NCBI RefSeq assembly: GCF_000412335.2
Contig: NZ_KE161030.1
Coordinates: forward strand, 2,416,787-2,480,786
Reading direction: 5' to 3'
Length of the DNA: 64,000 bases
Source: Cedecea davisae DSM 4568
GTDB taxonomy: Bacteria; Pseudomonadota; Gammaproteobacteria; Enterobacterales; Enterobacteriaceae
This document shows positions 1-9,534 of the stretch, one piece after another. Position 1 is the first letter of the stretch. Each line of letters begins with the position of its first letter. Position numbers and translations under genes: made by a program. The notes beneath the pieces are model-generated. The model made no database searches. It had not been told where the DNA came from and was given only the letters and a program-made list of their open reading frames with translations.

Positions 1-1555
1 TCAGGTCGCCTTTCGCCACCTGAACGCCTTCAAACGTAGCCGCGCTCCGCGCCTCGAGCAGCATATTGCCCCGAGATTGAAGTTGTGCTCCGGCGAAAGA
101 AGTCAGGTTGGTAGCGCTCAGGCTCAAGTCTCCGCCGCTGCTCAGCGTCCCGCCTACCCGTGCATCGCCCGTCGAGATAGCCAGCCCGTCACCCGCCAGT
201 ATCTGCCCGGTATTATCAAGCGAGCTCGACTCCAGCCGCATGTTCTGACGGCTTTGCAGCGTGCCGCTGTTAGTCAGATTTCCTGTCTTCGCGCTCAGTT
301 CGCCCCCGGCGACGATTTTCCCGCTGTTGGCCAACTGAGACGCGGAGAGGCTCACAGTGCTGCCCGCCGTCATCTTCCCGGCGTGTTTTGCAGCGCCCGC
401 TGTGGCAGAGCGGATAGCTCCGCCCGCGTTGATTTCACTGGCCGCATCCTGGTTTAGCGTTCCGACATTCAGGGCAACGTCATTCCCCGCCGTCAGAGCG
501 GCAGCGGAAGCAGTAAGTTTGCCGCTGGCGTTAAGCGTGATATTGCCGTCGCTAACCAGTTTGCCGTTGGCCAGCGCGAGGTCGCCCCGGCTGTTAACCT
601 GCGCCGGGCCACCCGCTTTGTGGTCCCCGGTCAGGGTTACGCTTTCGCCCTGCGCCGTCAGGCTGCCGCTCGCCAGGCTGTTATTCACCGCCAGCCTGCC
701 GTTCGCCTCGAGGATAATGTCCCCCTGACGGGCGTTCAGGTTGCCGAGGTTCACGCCCACGCCTTTCTCGCTCGAGACCAAATGAATGCGGTTGGCGTAC
801 ATCCCGCCCAGCGCCCCGGTATCCACCGCAACGGTTGGTGCTGCGCCTTCACCTGCGACTGGCGTCACCGCCCCACCAGCGGAAACCCGGTTTGCGCCAG
901 TGGTAACTTTCAAATCCTTAGCGTGGATACCGGCATTCACTTCCGTGGCGCGGGCAATAATCGACAGGGCGTCGCTTTTGCTGGCGTCCAGCCCCTGGCC
1001 TTCAACCGTGATGGTGCCCTTGCTGACATCCAGCGCCAGCAGGTTGCCCGCCGCGTCAAACTGCGGTTTGCCGGTGGTCAGGGTCGCGTTCGGCGTGTTG
1101 ATAAAGCCGCAGCCGTTACAGGTGATGCCGTACGGGTTGGCGACCATCACGTTGGCGGCTTTACCCGCCACTTCGGTGTAGCCCTGCAGCTGCGAGCGAC
1201 TGCCGCCAATCACCTCATTGATGATGCCGCTGGCTTCCTGGCCCGCCTTCAGGTTCGGGTTGTTCTGAATAAGCCCGCCGAGCTGGGTCTGGGTAAGCTG
1301 CCCGGTGGCGTTGTTGAGGATCAGCCCCTCTTTGCCGACGTTGTAGTCCTGGAACTGGTTATGGGAAATGCCCGCCGGGTTCGGCGTGGCAATGTTAAGC
1401 ACCGGCACGCCGTTTCCGGCCTGGTCCATCTGCGCACCCGGCGTCATCGGGTTTATCGTCGCCGCCACCGCAGGAAACACCGGCTGCCCCGCCACCAGGA
1501 ACATCACAAGGTAACTGACCAGACGTTTTGTTACTCCAACGGGGTGCTTATCCAT
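1..1555 (-). CDS. Two-partner secretion exoprotein TpsA (filamentous haemagglutinin / CdiA-like), N-terminal part
   Basis: I translated this frame by eye; it is open from an ATG at 1555 to the left edge (about 518 codons), so the C-terminus is missing. A basic, hydrophobic N-terminus (residues 1-32, ending PAVAA) looks like a signal peptide. It is followed by the TPS secretion domain with [12 protein letters not shown] at residues 140-151 and the conserved [10 protein letters not shown] stretch further on, then repetitive, Asn/Gly/Ser-rich haemagglutinin repeats typical of a long beta-helix. The protein would be exported by the partner TpsB, whose gene ends 9 bases upstream, so the pair is one transcription unit. 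Whether it is an adhesin, a haemolysin or a CdiA carrying a toxic C-terminus cannot be decided without the missing 3' end. Confidence 0.9.
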   Translation of the reverse strand, partial: MDKHPVGVTKRLVSYLVMFLVAGQPVFPAVAATINPMTPGAQMDQAGNGVPVLNIATPNPAGISHNQFQDYNVGKEGLILNNATGQLTQTQLGGLIQNNPNLKAGQEASGIINEVIGGSRSQLQGYTEVAGKAANVMVANPYGITCNGCGFINTPNATLTTGKPQFDAAGNLLALDVSKGTITVEGQGLDASKSDALSIIARATEVNAGIHAKDLKVTTGANRVSAGGAVTPVAGEGAAPTVAVDTGALGGMYANRIHLVSSEKGVGVNLGNLNARQGDIILEANGRLAVNNSLASGSLTAQGESVTLTGDHKAGGPAQVNSRGDLALANGKLVSDGNITLNASGKLTASAAALTAGNDVALNVGTLNQDAASEINAGGAIRSATAGAAKHAGKMTAGSTVSLSASQLANSGKIVAGGELSAKTGNLTNSGTLQSRQNMRLESSSLDNTGQILAGDGLAISTGDARVGGTLSSGGDLSLSATNLTSFAGAQLQSRGNMLLEARSAATFEGVQVAKGDL

Positions 1556-1564
1556 TTTAATTTC

Positions 1565-3226
1565 CTATATCGCTAAACCGAGGCGGTAATAAATGACGAG
1601 GTGGTCCGGCGCGAGCTCGCCGGGATACTGAAGTGGCGTGCCCACGCTGAACTGGCTTGAGTAGTAGCGCCCGGAAACGGTTAAGCCCCCGGAAGCGCCC
1701 CACAGCGTGCCTGATGCCTGCTGGTCGGCGCTATCGTTACGCAGCCAGCCGCCGTCAACCGCCACGACTGCGCTGACGTTACCCAGCCAGGGGAGGCTGA
1801 AGAGCGCATAGTTGATTTCATTACGCAGATAGCCGCCGTTGTCGCCAGAAAGATATTGCTCTTTAAAGCCGCGTACCGAGCTTTCGCCGCCGATAGTCAA
1901 CCGCTCGCTGCCGTAGAGCTTGTCCGGCGACCACTGGCCGTAAATGCTGCTCAGCCACCATATTTTTTGCGCCAGAGGGCGCTGGAAACTGCCGTTAAGA
2001 CTCCACTTTTTAAACTCAGCCTTCGGCACATCCCCCCTTTTGCCGTTATCATTTTCTGCGCCAAACCAGGGCATGCCGTGGCTGAAAGAAGGGTTAAAAG
2101 TTGCCACGCCGCCCAGCACTTTCTGGGTGTGATTGAGGCCAAATTGCAGGCTGCTAAGCTTGCGGCTGCTGCTGAGCAGCGGCGCATCGTTGAGGTAGTT
2201 GCGGCTGATGCGATGGGACAGGCCGATGGAGGCCGCGGTTTTTAAATCACCGTTGCGGTACAGCACCTGAGAGAAGCTGAGGCGGTGGCTTTCCGCCCGC
2301 CCGGAGGAACGCCACAGGTAGCCTTTGTTGTCGAGGGTGCTGAGATAGTCACTCCAGCTGTAGCTGTAATCAACCAGGCTGTAGCCCCAGGGGATATTGA
2401 CTCCGGCCTGGAAACTTTGCGCGTCATGGCTGCTTGCGAAGTCACTGCTGCGCCCGCCGCTGATAAACCATTTATCCGCAAGCCCAAGTGGGTTATTGGC
2501 GGTGATGGAGCCGGTAAGCTGCCCGGTTCCGGTGCTCTTTTGTCCGCTATTATCAAACCCTACGGCAGCGGAAAGCGGAAATTCCGGCGTGGCCGTAAGA
2601 TTAACAATAGATTCACCGGCTTTATCTCCCGGCAGAATTTCAATCTGTACCGGCACCGCGCGCAGGCGGTTGATCTGTTCCATTCCCTGTTCGATATCGC
2701 GCAGATTAAGGATTTTGCCAATGAGTCCCGGAAACGCCATTTTTAGCTGACGGGACGGCGCGCCTTCGATACGAATATCCTGTAAATGCCCTTCCAGCAC
2801 CGCTACATGCAATACCCCGCCGGAAAGATCCTGTTCGGTAAGAAATGCGCGGCTGGTTATGTAGCCCCGGTTGATATACCAGTCGGAGATATCGCGCGTC
2901 AGATTATTAATTTTTGCCATTCCCAGACACTGATTAATATAAGGCGCGATAAGTTTTTTTTGGACTTTACTGGAAAGCAGCGTGGCATTATCAATATTAA
3001 TTTGATTTATGGTAAAACAGGGGCCTTGATCAGACACTGTTGCAGGCCGCTCCAGCCGTGGCTGAAGGCTTCTCTGTAATTCTTCTCGCTGCTGCTGATT
3101 CTGTAATAGCAGGTCTTCCTGCTGTTGGCGCACGGTATCTCTGTCGGCAGGTGATAACGGAGCGGCATTATTTAATGAGGAATAAACCAGCACGCACAGT
3201 AATGCGGCCTTACGGTAATTGCGCAT
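1565..3226 (-). CDS. Two-partner secretion outer-membrane transporter TpsB (ShlB/FhaC/HecB family)
   Basis: 553 residues, usual for the family. A signal peptide (about residues 1-22) is followed by a Gln-rich linker beginning PADRDTVRQQQEDLL, the POTRA region (about 65-205), and a beta-barrel C-terminal half that includes the VRGF lid-loop motif (within SSVRGFKEQYLSGDN). It ends in the aromatic-rich strand YYRLGLAI. It should bind the TPS domain of the neighbouring TpsA in the periplasm and pass it across the outer membrane. The order B then A with a 9-base gap is the usual arrangement for CdiBA/HecBA/ShlBA. The locus sits next to tonB, where I recall no such genes in E. coli K-12, so it looks like an accessory insertion. 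Confidence 0.93.
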   Translation of the reverse strand: MRNYRKAALLCVLVYSSLNNAAPLSPADRDTVRQQQEDLLLQNQQQREELQRSLQPRLERPATVSDQGPCFTINQINIDNATLLSSKVQKKLIAPYINQCLGMAKINNLTRDISDWYINRGYITSRAFLTEQDLSGGVLHVAVLEGHLQDIRIEGAPSRQLKMAFPGLIGKILNLRDIEQGMEQINRLRAVPVQIEILPGDKAGESIVNLTATPEFPLSAAVGFDNSGQKSTGTGQLTGSITANNPLGLADKWFISGGRSSDFASSHDAQSFQAGVNIPWGYSLVDYSYSWSDYLSTLDNKGYLWRSSGRAESHRLSFSQVLYRNGDLKTAASIGLSHRISRNYLNDAPLLSSSRKLSSLQFGLNHTQKVLGGVATFNPSFSHGMPWFGAENDNGKRGDVPKAEFKKWSLNGSFQRPLAQKIWWLSSIYGQWSPDKLYGSERLTIGGESSVRGFKEQYLSGDNGGYLRNEINYALFSLPWLGNVSAVVAVDGGWLRNDSADQQASGTLWGASGGLTVSGRYYSSQFSVGTPLQYPGELAPDHLVIYYRLGLAI

Positions 3227-3483
3227 AAAGTAGCTAATATTTTATTTCGAATTATTGGCAGTATGCCACCTCCTGCCGAAATAAGAAAAGTCTTAAATAA
3301 ACGACCCTATTATAATTGGTAGTTAATTTCAGTTAAGTTAAAAATATAATTTAAGATAAGTTCAAGGTGAATTTTCAACTCATTGTTTTTAAACCGCTAA
3401 ATTATTTTTATGACTCTGCCGGGAAATATAATAATAAAGATATGATTTTTATTTTAATTATGTGACTTGAGTAGAGAAATATA
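3227..3483. other. AT-rich gap upstream of tpsB
   Basis: About 260 bases strikingly richer in A+T than the flanking genes, with no convincing ORF. It must hold the tpsB promoter; several TATAAT-like strings occur on the minus strand but I cannot single one out. A+T-rich promoters of this kind are typical H-NS targets in enterobacteria, which is inference here. Confidence 0.5.
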
Positions 3484-3516
3484 AAAAAGCCGCAACACAA
3501 AATGCCGCGGCTTTTT
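3484..3516. terminator. Bidirectional intrinsic terminator downstream of tonB
   Basis: A ten-base stem AAAAAGCCGC (3484-3493) pairs exactly with GCGGCTTTTT (3507-3516), giving a U-tract in both directions. It lies 22 bases past the tonB stop. The E. coli tonB terminator is also bidirectional. It insulates tonB from the tps locus. Confidence 0.85.
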
Positions 3517-3538
3517 AATAACGGCTGGACGCCGGGCG

Positions 3539-4270
3539 TTAATCCATGCTTGCGCCGCCGCTGATGCGGAACTTGATGTTCACGACAATCCCCTGCCCGG
3601 GCTTACCGCTTTCATAGCGCCACTTCTTCATCGCCAGTTTAACTTCGCGCTCGAACATGTTCGCCGGCTGGGCCGAAAGGATCTCGACGTTGCTGACGCG
3701 CCCGTCCGAATCTACATCGAACTTAACCCGCACGCTTCCGTCCATGCGTAAAGCGAAGGCACGAGCAGGATATTGCGGCCTGTCGCGGCTAATAACGCGC
3801 GGCCCAACGTTTGCCGAAGGTGCAGGTGCGGCTGGTGCCGGTTTAGCTGCCGGAGTCGGTGAAGGGCGCGGCGTCGCATTGTTGTCGAACGGCGAGGCTG
3901 GGCGCGGTTCTACCGGCTTAGCTTCCGGCTTCGGCTGCTCGACCTTCTTAACCGGTTTCGGCTTAGGTTTCGGCTTTGGTTTAGGCTCAGGCTTGTGAAT
4001 AACCACCGGCGCTTCTTTTGGCGGCTCGGGGATCGGTTCAGGCTCCGGCTCGGGTTCCGCTACCGGCTGAGGCGGCGGCTGAACAACTTCAGGCTGCGGC
4101 GGCTCAAGGTCGGCGGGCGCAACCATGGTGACGCTGATAGGCTGCGAAGGCGCCGGGGACTCAATAACCTGATGTACCGAGGTGTAGAGCAACCCGGCCA
4201 CAACGGCACCATGCAGCCCGACGGAGAGTACGGTCGGCCACGGAAAGCGGCGAGGTAAATCGAGGGTCAT
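3539..4270 (-). CDS. tonB: Energy transducer TonB
   Basis: Links the proton-motive force sensed by ExbB/ExbD to outer-membrane receptors for siderophores and vitamin B12. The start at [12 protein letters not shown] gives 243 residues (239 in E. coli). An in-frame ATG at 4279 (MTSMTLDL) is a possible alternative start, as in E. coli. Single N-terminal membrane anchor (about 12-32), then a long Pro-Glu/Pro-Lys rich periplasmic spacer with [16 protein letters not shown] and repeated KPKP, then the folded C-terminal domain with QYPARA and the ANMFEREV segment. The gene is monocistronic, ended by the terminator just downstream, and preceded by a possible Fur box. Confidence 0.97.
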   Translation of the reverse strand: MTLDLPRRFPWPTVLSVGLHGAVVAGLLYTSVHQVIESPAPSQPISVTMVAPADLEPPQPEVVQPPPQPVAEPEPEPEPIPEPPKEAPVVIHKPEPKPKPKPKPKPVKKVEQPKPEAKPVEPRPASPFDNNATPRPSPTPAAKPAPAAPAPSANVGPRVISRDRPQYPARAFALRMDGSVRVKFDVDSDGRVSNVEILSAQPANMFEREVKLAMKKWRYESGKPGQGIVVNIKFRISGGASMD

Positions 4271-4316
4271 TGACGTCATAATGGTTTCAGTATCTTTAAG
4301 AGACCGCAATTTTAAA

Positions 4317-4337
4317 TGCAAATAGCAATCATATTCA
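4317..4337 (-). promoter_or_regulatory. Possible Fur box upstream of tonB
   Basis: On the minus strand this reads TGAATATGATTGCTATTTGC, an imperfect match to the TGATAAT-type inverted hexamers bound by Fur and, as I recall it, nearly the same as the E. coli tonB upstream sequence. It lies about 47-67 bases before the tonB start. Iron repression of tonB is well established; the exact site here is inferred. Confidence 0.5.
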
Positions 4338-4494
4338 ACAACGCATCGAGTAAAGGCGCGCTTTTTCATGCTGTGTGCGCTAATTTCCCGCAGTTATCTC
4401 AAGGATTTAACATCCTGTTTATCTTTCAATTGCAGTCTTCGTGCCGTTCACTTACCGTGTTTTTGCAACCCAACATTAAGAAGGAAGAGTGCTC

Positions 4495-4791
4495 GTGCTG
4501 TATGTAATTTATGCCCAGGATATTGCTGACTCACTGGAGAAACGCCTGGCAGTGCGCCCTGCCCACTTGGCCAGACTGCAACTGCTGCGTGATGAAGGGC
4601 GACTGCTTACCGCAGGCCCGATGCCTGCCGTAGACAGTAACGACCCGGGCGCCGCTGGCTTTACCGGCTCCACCGTTATAGCCGAGTTCGCCTCGCTTGA
4701 AGAAGCCCAGGCCTGGGCTGATGCCGACCCGTATGTTGCGGCCGGTGTCTATGAGCAGGTTTCGGTTAAGCCGTTCAAAAAAGTATTCTGA
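4495..4791 (+). CDS. yciI: YciI family protein (dimeric alpha/beta-barrel, YCII domain)
   Basis: 98 residues and almost identical to E. coli YciI, including the conserved [29 protein letters not shown] and DADPYV segments with the His-Asp pair typical of the YCII fold. I chose the GTG at 4495 because it sits 7 bases after AAGGAAG and gives the E. coli N-terminus MLYVIYAQD; a GTG two codons upstream is too close to the ribosome site. The biochemical role is not established; related YCII proteins include dehydrochlorinase-like enzymes. Divergent from tonB. Confidence 0.95.
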   Translation: MLYVIYAQDIADSLEKRLAVRPAHLARLQLLRDEGRLLTAGPMPAVDSNDPGAAGFTGSTVIAEFASLEEAQAWADADPYVAAGVYEQVSVKPFKKVF

Positions 4792-4803
4792 CAGGAAGTA
4801 AAA

Positions 4804-4828
4804 CGAGCCTGTGACATTCGCAGGCTCG
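4804..4828 (-). terminator. Terminator of the EAL gene
   Basis: Perfect 8-bp stem CGAGCCTG (4804-4811) / CAGGCTCG (4821-4828) with a 9-base loop. On the minus strand it is followed by TTTTA, so it best serves the gene that stops at 4837. It may also slow transcription out of yciI. Confidence 0.7.
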
Positions 4829-4836
4829 CTGTTCGC

Positions 4837-5601
4837 TTATGCCTCAACCATCAGCAGATACTTGCGGCGAAAGCTGTCTCTGTCCAGCGGGCGCGAGAAG
4901 AGAAAGCCCTGCGCCATACGGACATTGTTATTAAACAGCATTTGCATCTGGGAAAAGGTTTCCACCCCTTCGGCAATCACATCTACCTCATGATCCTGAG
5001 CACAGCGCACGATGTTCAGCGTTTCATCGGTGCAGGAAGCTTTAAAACAGGAGCGGTCGAGCTTAATAAAGTCAACGCTTAATAGCGCCAGCCTGTCCTG
5101 GAGCTGATTCACCCCATGAATATTATCCCAGGCCATCAAAAAGCCGGCTTCACGCAGGCGCAGGGCATTTTCGCGCCCGGTATCATCCAGTGCGATATCG
5201 TTATCCGTAATTTCAAAAACAATGCGCCCAACGGGAACCGCAAGCCTGGCCGCCAGGGCACAAACTCGCCCGGCAAATCCCTCGTCGTTCAACTGCACCG
5301 GGGAAAGGTTCAGATGCAGCGGATAAGCCGCATTGTGCGGCGTGATGACCTCCGCCATATAGCTGAAGGCCATTTCAATCACATGCTCTCCCAGGGAAAC
5401 GATGCCGCCGTTTTCTTCCAGACGGTTAATAAACAGGTTCGGGGCAATCAGATTACGGCGGTGAACGCCCCTGATTAGCATTTCGGTCCCGACGCATTTA
5501 AAGCTGGATGTGTCAAAAATCGGCTGCAATAGCGACTCAAAAGCCAGGCTAAAATTATTTTTCATCACCCGATTAACGATAAATTCAGTGCTTTTTTCCA
5601 T
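4837..5601 (-). CDS. EAL-domain protein, probably degenerate c-di-GMP phosphodiesterase
   Basis: 254 residues, a stand-alone EAL domain with no membrane segment. The EAL signature reads G-T-E-M-L-I-R-G (Glu40). Asn98 (LNLS), Glu130 (EITD), Lys180-Leu-Asp182 and Glu211 (AEGVET) are kept, as is AQGFLFSRPL. The metal-binding DDFGTG loop is replaced by WDNIHG (158-163), so one acidic residue of the pair is missing and the last Glu of EITE is Asp. Catalysis may be weak or absent, and a c-di-GMP-binding or protein-interaction role is possible. It lies 26 bases after the diguanylate cyclase on the same strand, so they are probably cotranscribed. No counterpart lies at this position in E. coli K-12 as I recall it. 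Confidence 0.88.
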   Translation of the reverse strand: MEKSTEFIVNRVMKNNFSLAFESLLQPIFDTSSFKCVGTEMLIRGVHRRNLIAPNLFINRLEENGGIVSLGEHVIEMAFSYMAEVITPHNAAYPLHLNLSPVQLNDEGFAGRVCALAARLAVPVGRIVFEITDNDIALDDTGRENALRLREAGFLMAWDNIHGVNQLQDRLALLSVDFIKLDRSCFKASCTDETLNIVRCAQDHEVDVIAEGVETFSQMQMLFNNNVRMAQGFLFSRPLDRDSFRRKYLLMVEA

Positions 5602-5627
5602 ATTAAAACTCCTCGTGCAGGTGCGCC

Positions 5628-7205
5628 TTAGCTGGTCGCGATGACAACTTTATTTTTACCGCTGGATTTGGCTTTATAGAGCAGCTTGTCCGCCTTCTCG
5701 ATAAGGCGCGCGTAGTCTTCCCCCCGCCACGGGCAAAGGCCGCCGCTAAACGTTACCGTAAGCCCTGGCTCACGCCAGACTTTGGCCTCCAGCTGTTTAC
5801 GCCAGCTCTCCATGATTTCCATCGCCTTGACCTGGTTGTCCGAAAAATAGATAAAGGCAATTTCTTCCCCACCGTAGCGATAGAGTTTGGCGCGGTCGTC
5901 GAGCCGGCCCATACCCATATCAGCCACCACTTTCAGCACCGTGTCGCCAACCAGATGGCCGAAGCCGTCATTTATTTTCTTGAAATTATCAATATCGACG
6001 ATACCGATACTGAAAGGGGCTTCGCGGGTGATTAAGTAGTCGAGATCGTTATCGAAACTGCGGCGATTTAGCAGCCCGGTGAGCCCATCGGTGAGGGAAA
6101 TATATTTGGCGTTTTTTATTTGCTGGCTGCTTTCGGCTATCTCGCTGATGAGTTTATTATCCGCGCCCTCATCCAGCGCCAGCCTGCCAAAACGCATCAT
6201 CGAAACAATATCAACGATCATTGACTTGATTGACTGACGCATAAAGAACCACAGCATCAGATAAATCGTAAGGCAAAATATAAATACCGGGATGATAATT
6301 TGGGTTTCGAAAAGTGCAAAGCCTTCAATTTCATTTTCACTTACTCCATACACCACAAACCAGTCGGGGTTAGAGTAGGAATAATAGTAATAATACTTAC
6401 GCGCATTTTTATCAAAAAACGAGCCCAGTCCATTGCTCATTTTCTGCATAATTGCGGGTGAAATAACGCCGGTGCCTATAGCGTCGCTATCCGCATCGAG
6501 TATCGCTTTTCCCTGCCTGTCCACGATGGAGAAATGGCCGACGCTCGGGCTTTTGAGCTGGCGCAGCGGATAGCTCATGTTAATAAGGTTCAAATCCATT
6601 GCAAACACGCCGTAGCGCATACCTGTATCGCTGTGGAGCAGCTTTGACATGGTTATGACCGCTGCGTTATCCCTCGCATTTGCATAGATTGCAGAGTAGT
6701 TAATAAAGGCATTTTTAGCGCTGATATTCTCGTACCACGCCCGCCCGGCCAGCTCAAAACTGCTGTCGATATAGGATTTGGGTATGCTGTTATAGCGGCC
6801 ATCACGCTTCGCCACGATATAGCCGGAAACGGACGGCATCACCGCTATTGAAGTCGTCAACTTTTTCTCCATTTCCTGGTTTTGATTATTTACCAGGGCT
6901 TCAACATTTTTACTATCCAGTAAAATAGTGTTTTGCCATAGAGTATTTTCTAAAACCTTCAATTGCTGTTCAAGATAGAATGTCGCAACATTATGAACGA
7001 AGCCTTCGTTTTCTTTGTGTAGCGTTCTTTTTTGATGACTATAACTTACACCGGAAATTGCCATACTAAAAACAATTAGCACGACAACAATAATCACAAA
7101 TAAAAAATTCACTCTTTTAGTGTAAGAGAAATCCTTTTTAACTAAATCGGCAATCAAATTATTTCGCTTCCGTGTGCTGTAAATTAAAAAGCACAAAATA
7201 GCCAC
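5628..7205 (-). CDS. Membrane diguanylate cyclase with extracytoplasmic Cache-like sensor
   Basis: Up to 525 residues. Membrane segment 33-50, a periplasmic sensor domain about 60-300 (dCache-like by pattern), a second membrane segment 302-322, then a GGDEF domain with LTDGLTGLLNRR (371-382), metal-binding Asp404/Asp406 (VDIDNFK) and an active-site GGEEI at 445-449. The RxxD inhibitory I-site expected just before it is absent. Start: the outer GTG at 7205 has no ribosome site, while a TTG at 7157 follows GGAAG by about 8-9 bases and would remove 16 residues, so the true start may be 7157. It should make c-di-GMP in response to an external ligand, with the EAL gene next door as partner or effector. 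Confidence 0.9.
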   Translation of the reverse strand: MAILCFLIYSTRKRNNLIADLVKKDFSYTKRVNFLFVIIVVVLIVFSMAISGVSYSHQKRTLHKENEGFVHNVATFYLEQQLKVLENTLWQNTILLDSKNVEALVNNQNQEMEKKLTTSIAVMPSVSGYIVAKRDGRYNSIPKSYIDSSFELAGRAWYENISAKNAFINYSAIYANARDNAAVITMSKLLHSDTGMRYGVFAMDLNLINMSYPLRQLKSPSVGHFSIVDRQGKAILDADSDAIGTGVISPAIMQKMSNGLGSFFDKNARKYYYYYSYSNPDWFVVYGVSENEIEGFALFETQIIIPVFIFCLTIYLMLWFFMRQSIKSMIVDIVSMMRFGRLALDEGADNKLISEIAESSQQIKNAKYISLTDGLTGLLNRRSFDNDLDYLITREAPFSIGIVDIDNFKKINDGFGHLVGDTVLKVVADMGMGRLDDRAKLYRYGGEEIAFIYFSDNQVKAMEIMESWRKQLEAKVWREPGLTVTFSGGLCPWRGEDYARLIEKADKLLYKAKSSGKNKVVIATS

Positions 7206-7348
7206 TACAACCGGCTTATGGGATGATCGCGATCATGAAAAAAACAAACTTCCGCCGTCTGGAAAGATAATTTCCAGCTTAGAGGAAGCGTTATTTCCTC
7301 ATTTACAGGAATATATATTTGATGGGCACCGCATGCGGTGCCCTGGCC

Positions 7349-7528
7349 TTATGCCCAACGATCGTGGATGGCAAACAGCAAGGTATTACGCTGCTGGTTC
7401 ACCAGGCACTTTCGAATGGCATGGATGCGCATATTGCGTCGGGACTGGCTTTCCAGCCAACGCGCCCTGCGTTTTTGCGTCTGGCGCTGCATCCGCCAAC
7501 GCCCGACTTCCGTTCTGCTACGCCTCAT
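7349..7528 (-). CDS. yciY: Small basic protein YciY
   Basis: 59 residues starting MRRSRTEVGRWRMQRQ, very close to the E. coli YciY small protein in sequence and position (divergent from clsA). Strongly basic, with SRRNMRIHAIRKC in the centre and no membrane segment. The ATG at 7528 matches the E. coli start; a GTG three codons upstream (7537) is an alternative. Function unknown; the Arg/Lys richness would suit nucleic-acid or ribosome contact, which is only inference. Confidence 0.85.
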   Translation of the reverse strand: MRRSRTEVGRWRMQRQTQKRRARWLESQSRRNMRIHAIRKCLVNQQRNTLLFAIHDRWA

Positions 7529-7674
7529 TTTTACCACTCAACTTTCTAAAAAAGACCCGCCATTATAGAACCTTCTGCCGGGCAAACCATCCGTTTTGCG
7601 TATACTTTTAGTGTTAAGCGCTGAAAGTTCTGCGTACACTCTCAACTATTCGGTTTCAAAAGGATTTTTAAGGC

Positions 7675-9135
7675 ATGACAACCTTCTATACCGTGGTGAG
7701 CTGGCTGGTCATTCTCGGCTACTGGCTGCTGATTGCCGGCGTTACGCTGCGAATTTTGATGAAACGCCGCGCCGTACCCTCAGCTATGGCCTGGCTTTTG
7801 ATCATCTATATTCTGCCGCTGGTCGGCATTATTGCTTACCTCTCGGTTGGGGAACTCCACCTTGGCAAACGGCGTGCGGAACGCGCCAGAGCGATGTGGC
7901 CTTCGACGGCAAAATGGCTGAAAGACCTGAAAAACTGCAAGCATATCTTCGCCAGTGAGACCAGTAAGGTCGCCGAGTCCCTGTTCCAGCTTTGCGAAAG
8001 GCGCCAGGGCATTGCCGGAGTAAAAGGCAACCAGCTTCAGTTACTCACCAGTTCGGATGACACCATGCAGGCGTTGATCCGTGACATCCAGCTGGCCCGG
8101 CACAACATCGAGATGGTGTTCTACATCTGGCAGCCCGGCGGTATGGCAGATCAAGTTGCCGAGTCGCTCATGGCGGCGGCACGGCGCGGTATTCATTGCC
8201 GTTTGATGCTCGACTCCGCGGGCAGCGTCGCCTTCTTCCGCAGCCCGTGGGCTAATATGATGCGCAATGCCGGTATTGAGGTGGTTGAGGCGCTTAAAGT
8301 TAACCTGATGCGTGTCTTCCTGCGCCGTATGGATTTACGCCAGCACCGCAAAATGGTGATGATCGATAACTATATTGCCTACACCGGCAGTATGAACATG
8401 GTCGACCCGAGGTTCTTCAAGCAGGACTCTAACGTGGGCCAGTGGGTTGACCTGATGGCACGTATGGAAGGCCCGGTCGCCACGGCGATGGGGATTGTTT
8501 ACTCCTGCGACTGGGAGATAGAGACCGGCAAACGCATTCTTCCGCCGCCGCCGGACGAAAATATCATGCCGTTCGAAGAGGCCAGCGGCCACACTATTCA
8601 CACCATCGCCTCCGGGCCGGGCTTCCCGGAAGATCTGATACACCAGGCACTGCTGACCTCGGTTTATGCGGCGCGTGAATATCTGATAATGACCACCCCC
8701 TACTTCGTGCCGAGCGACGATTTGCTGCACGCGATTTGCACCGCAGCGCAGCGCGGCGTGGACGTCAGCATTATTGTTCCACGCAAGAACGATTCTCTGC
8801 TGGTCGGCTGGGCAAGTCGCGCCTTCTTTACCGAGTTGCTCGCCGCCGGAGTGAAGATTTACCAGTTCGAAGGCGGCCTGTTGCATACCAAGAGCGTGCT
8901 GGTTGACGGCCAGTTAAGTCTGGTCGGCACCGTGAACCTGGATATGCGCAGCCTGTGGCTCAACTTTGAGATAACGCTGGTGATTGACGACGAAGGTTTT
9001 GCCGGTGATTTGGCCGCAGTACAGGACGACTATATCTCCCGCTCACGGCTGTTAGATGAGCATTTGTGGCTAAAACGCCCGCTGTGGCAGCGGGTGACAG
9101 AGCGACTGTTTTACTTCTTTAGTCCGTTGCTGTAA
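7675..9135 (+). CDS. clsA: Cardiolipin synthase A
   Basis: 486 residues, full length. Joins two phosphatidylglycerol molecules into cardiolipin and glycerol at the inner membrane. Two N-terminal membrane helices (about 6-26 and 37-58) precede two phospholipase-D HKD motifs: His224-x-Lys226-x4-Asp231 (HRKMVMID, followed by GSMN) and a second near residue 404 (HTKSVLVD, followed by GTVNLD). The sequence is nearly that of E. coli ClsA throughout. Followed by yciU as in E. coli. Confidence 0.98.
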   Translation: MTTFYTVVSWLVILGYWLLIAGVTLRILMKRRAVPSAMAWLLIIYILPLVGIIAYLSVGELHLGKRRAERARAMWPSTAKWLKDLKNCKHIFASETSKVAESLFQLCERRQGIAGVKGNQLQLLTSSDDTMQALIRDIQLARHNIEMVFYIWQPGGMADQVAESLMAAARRGIHCRLMLDSAGSVAFFRSPWANMMRNAGIEVVEALKVNLMRVFLRRMDLRQHRKMVMIDNYIAYTGSMNMVDPRFFKQDSNVGQWVDLMARMEGPVATAMGIVYSCDWEIETGKRILPPPPDENIMPFEEASGHTIHTIASGPGFPEDLIHQALLTSVYAAREYLIMTTPYFVPSDDLLHAICTAAQRGVDVSIIVPRKNDSLLVGWASRAFFTELLAAGVKIYQFEGGLLHTKSVLVDGQLSLVGTVNLDMRSLWLNFEITLVIDDEGFAGDLAAVQDDYISRSRLLDEHLWLKRPLWQRVTERLFYFFSPLL

Positions 9136-9160
9136 AACGTGGCGCATCAGCACTCGATAA

Positions 9161-9502
<342 letters not shown>

Positions 9503-9508
9503 CCGTAG

Positions 9509-9534
9509 CGCGGCCGCCTGGCCGCGTTATTTTT
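9509..9534 (+). terminator. Terminator of clsA-yciU
   Basis: Stem CGCGGCC (9509-9515) / GGCCGCG (9520-9526) with loop GCCT, followed by TTATTTTT on the plus strand. The T-run overlaps the last codons of the convergent channel gene. Confidence 0.75.

Noticed and set aside
620-1576. 318-codon plus-strand frame
   Set aside because: Lies antisense to the clear tpsA frame, has no recognisable domain, and its composition mirrors the complement of the haemagglutinin repeats.
3943-4080. KPKP/PEPE simple-sequence repeat as a separate repeat element
   Set aside because: This is the normal proline-rich spacer of TonB.
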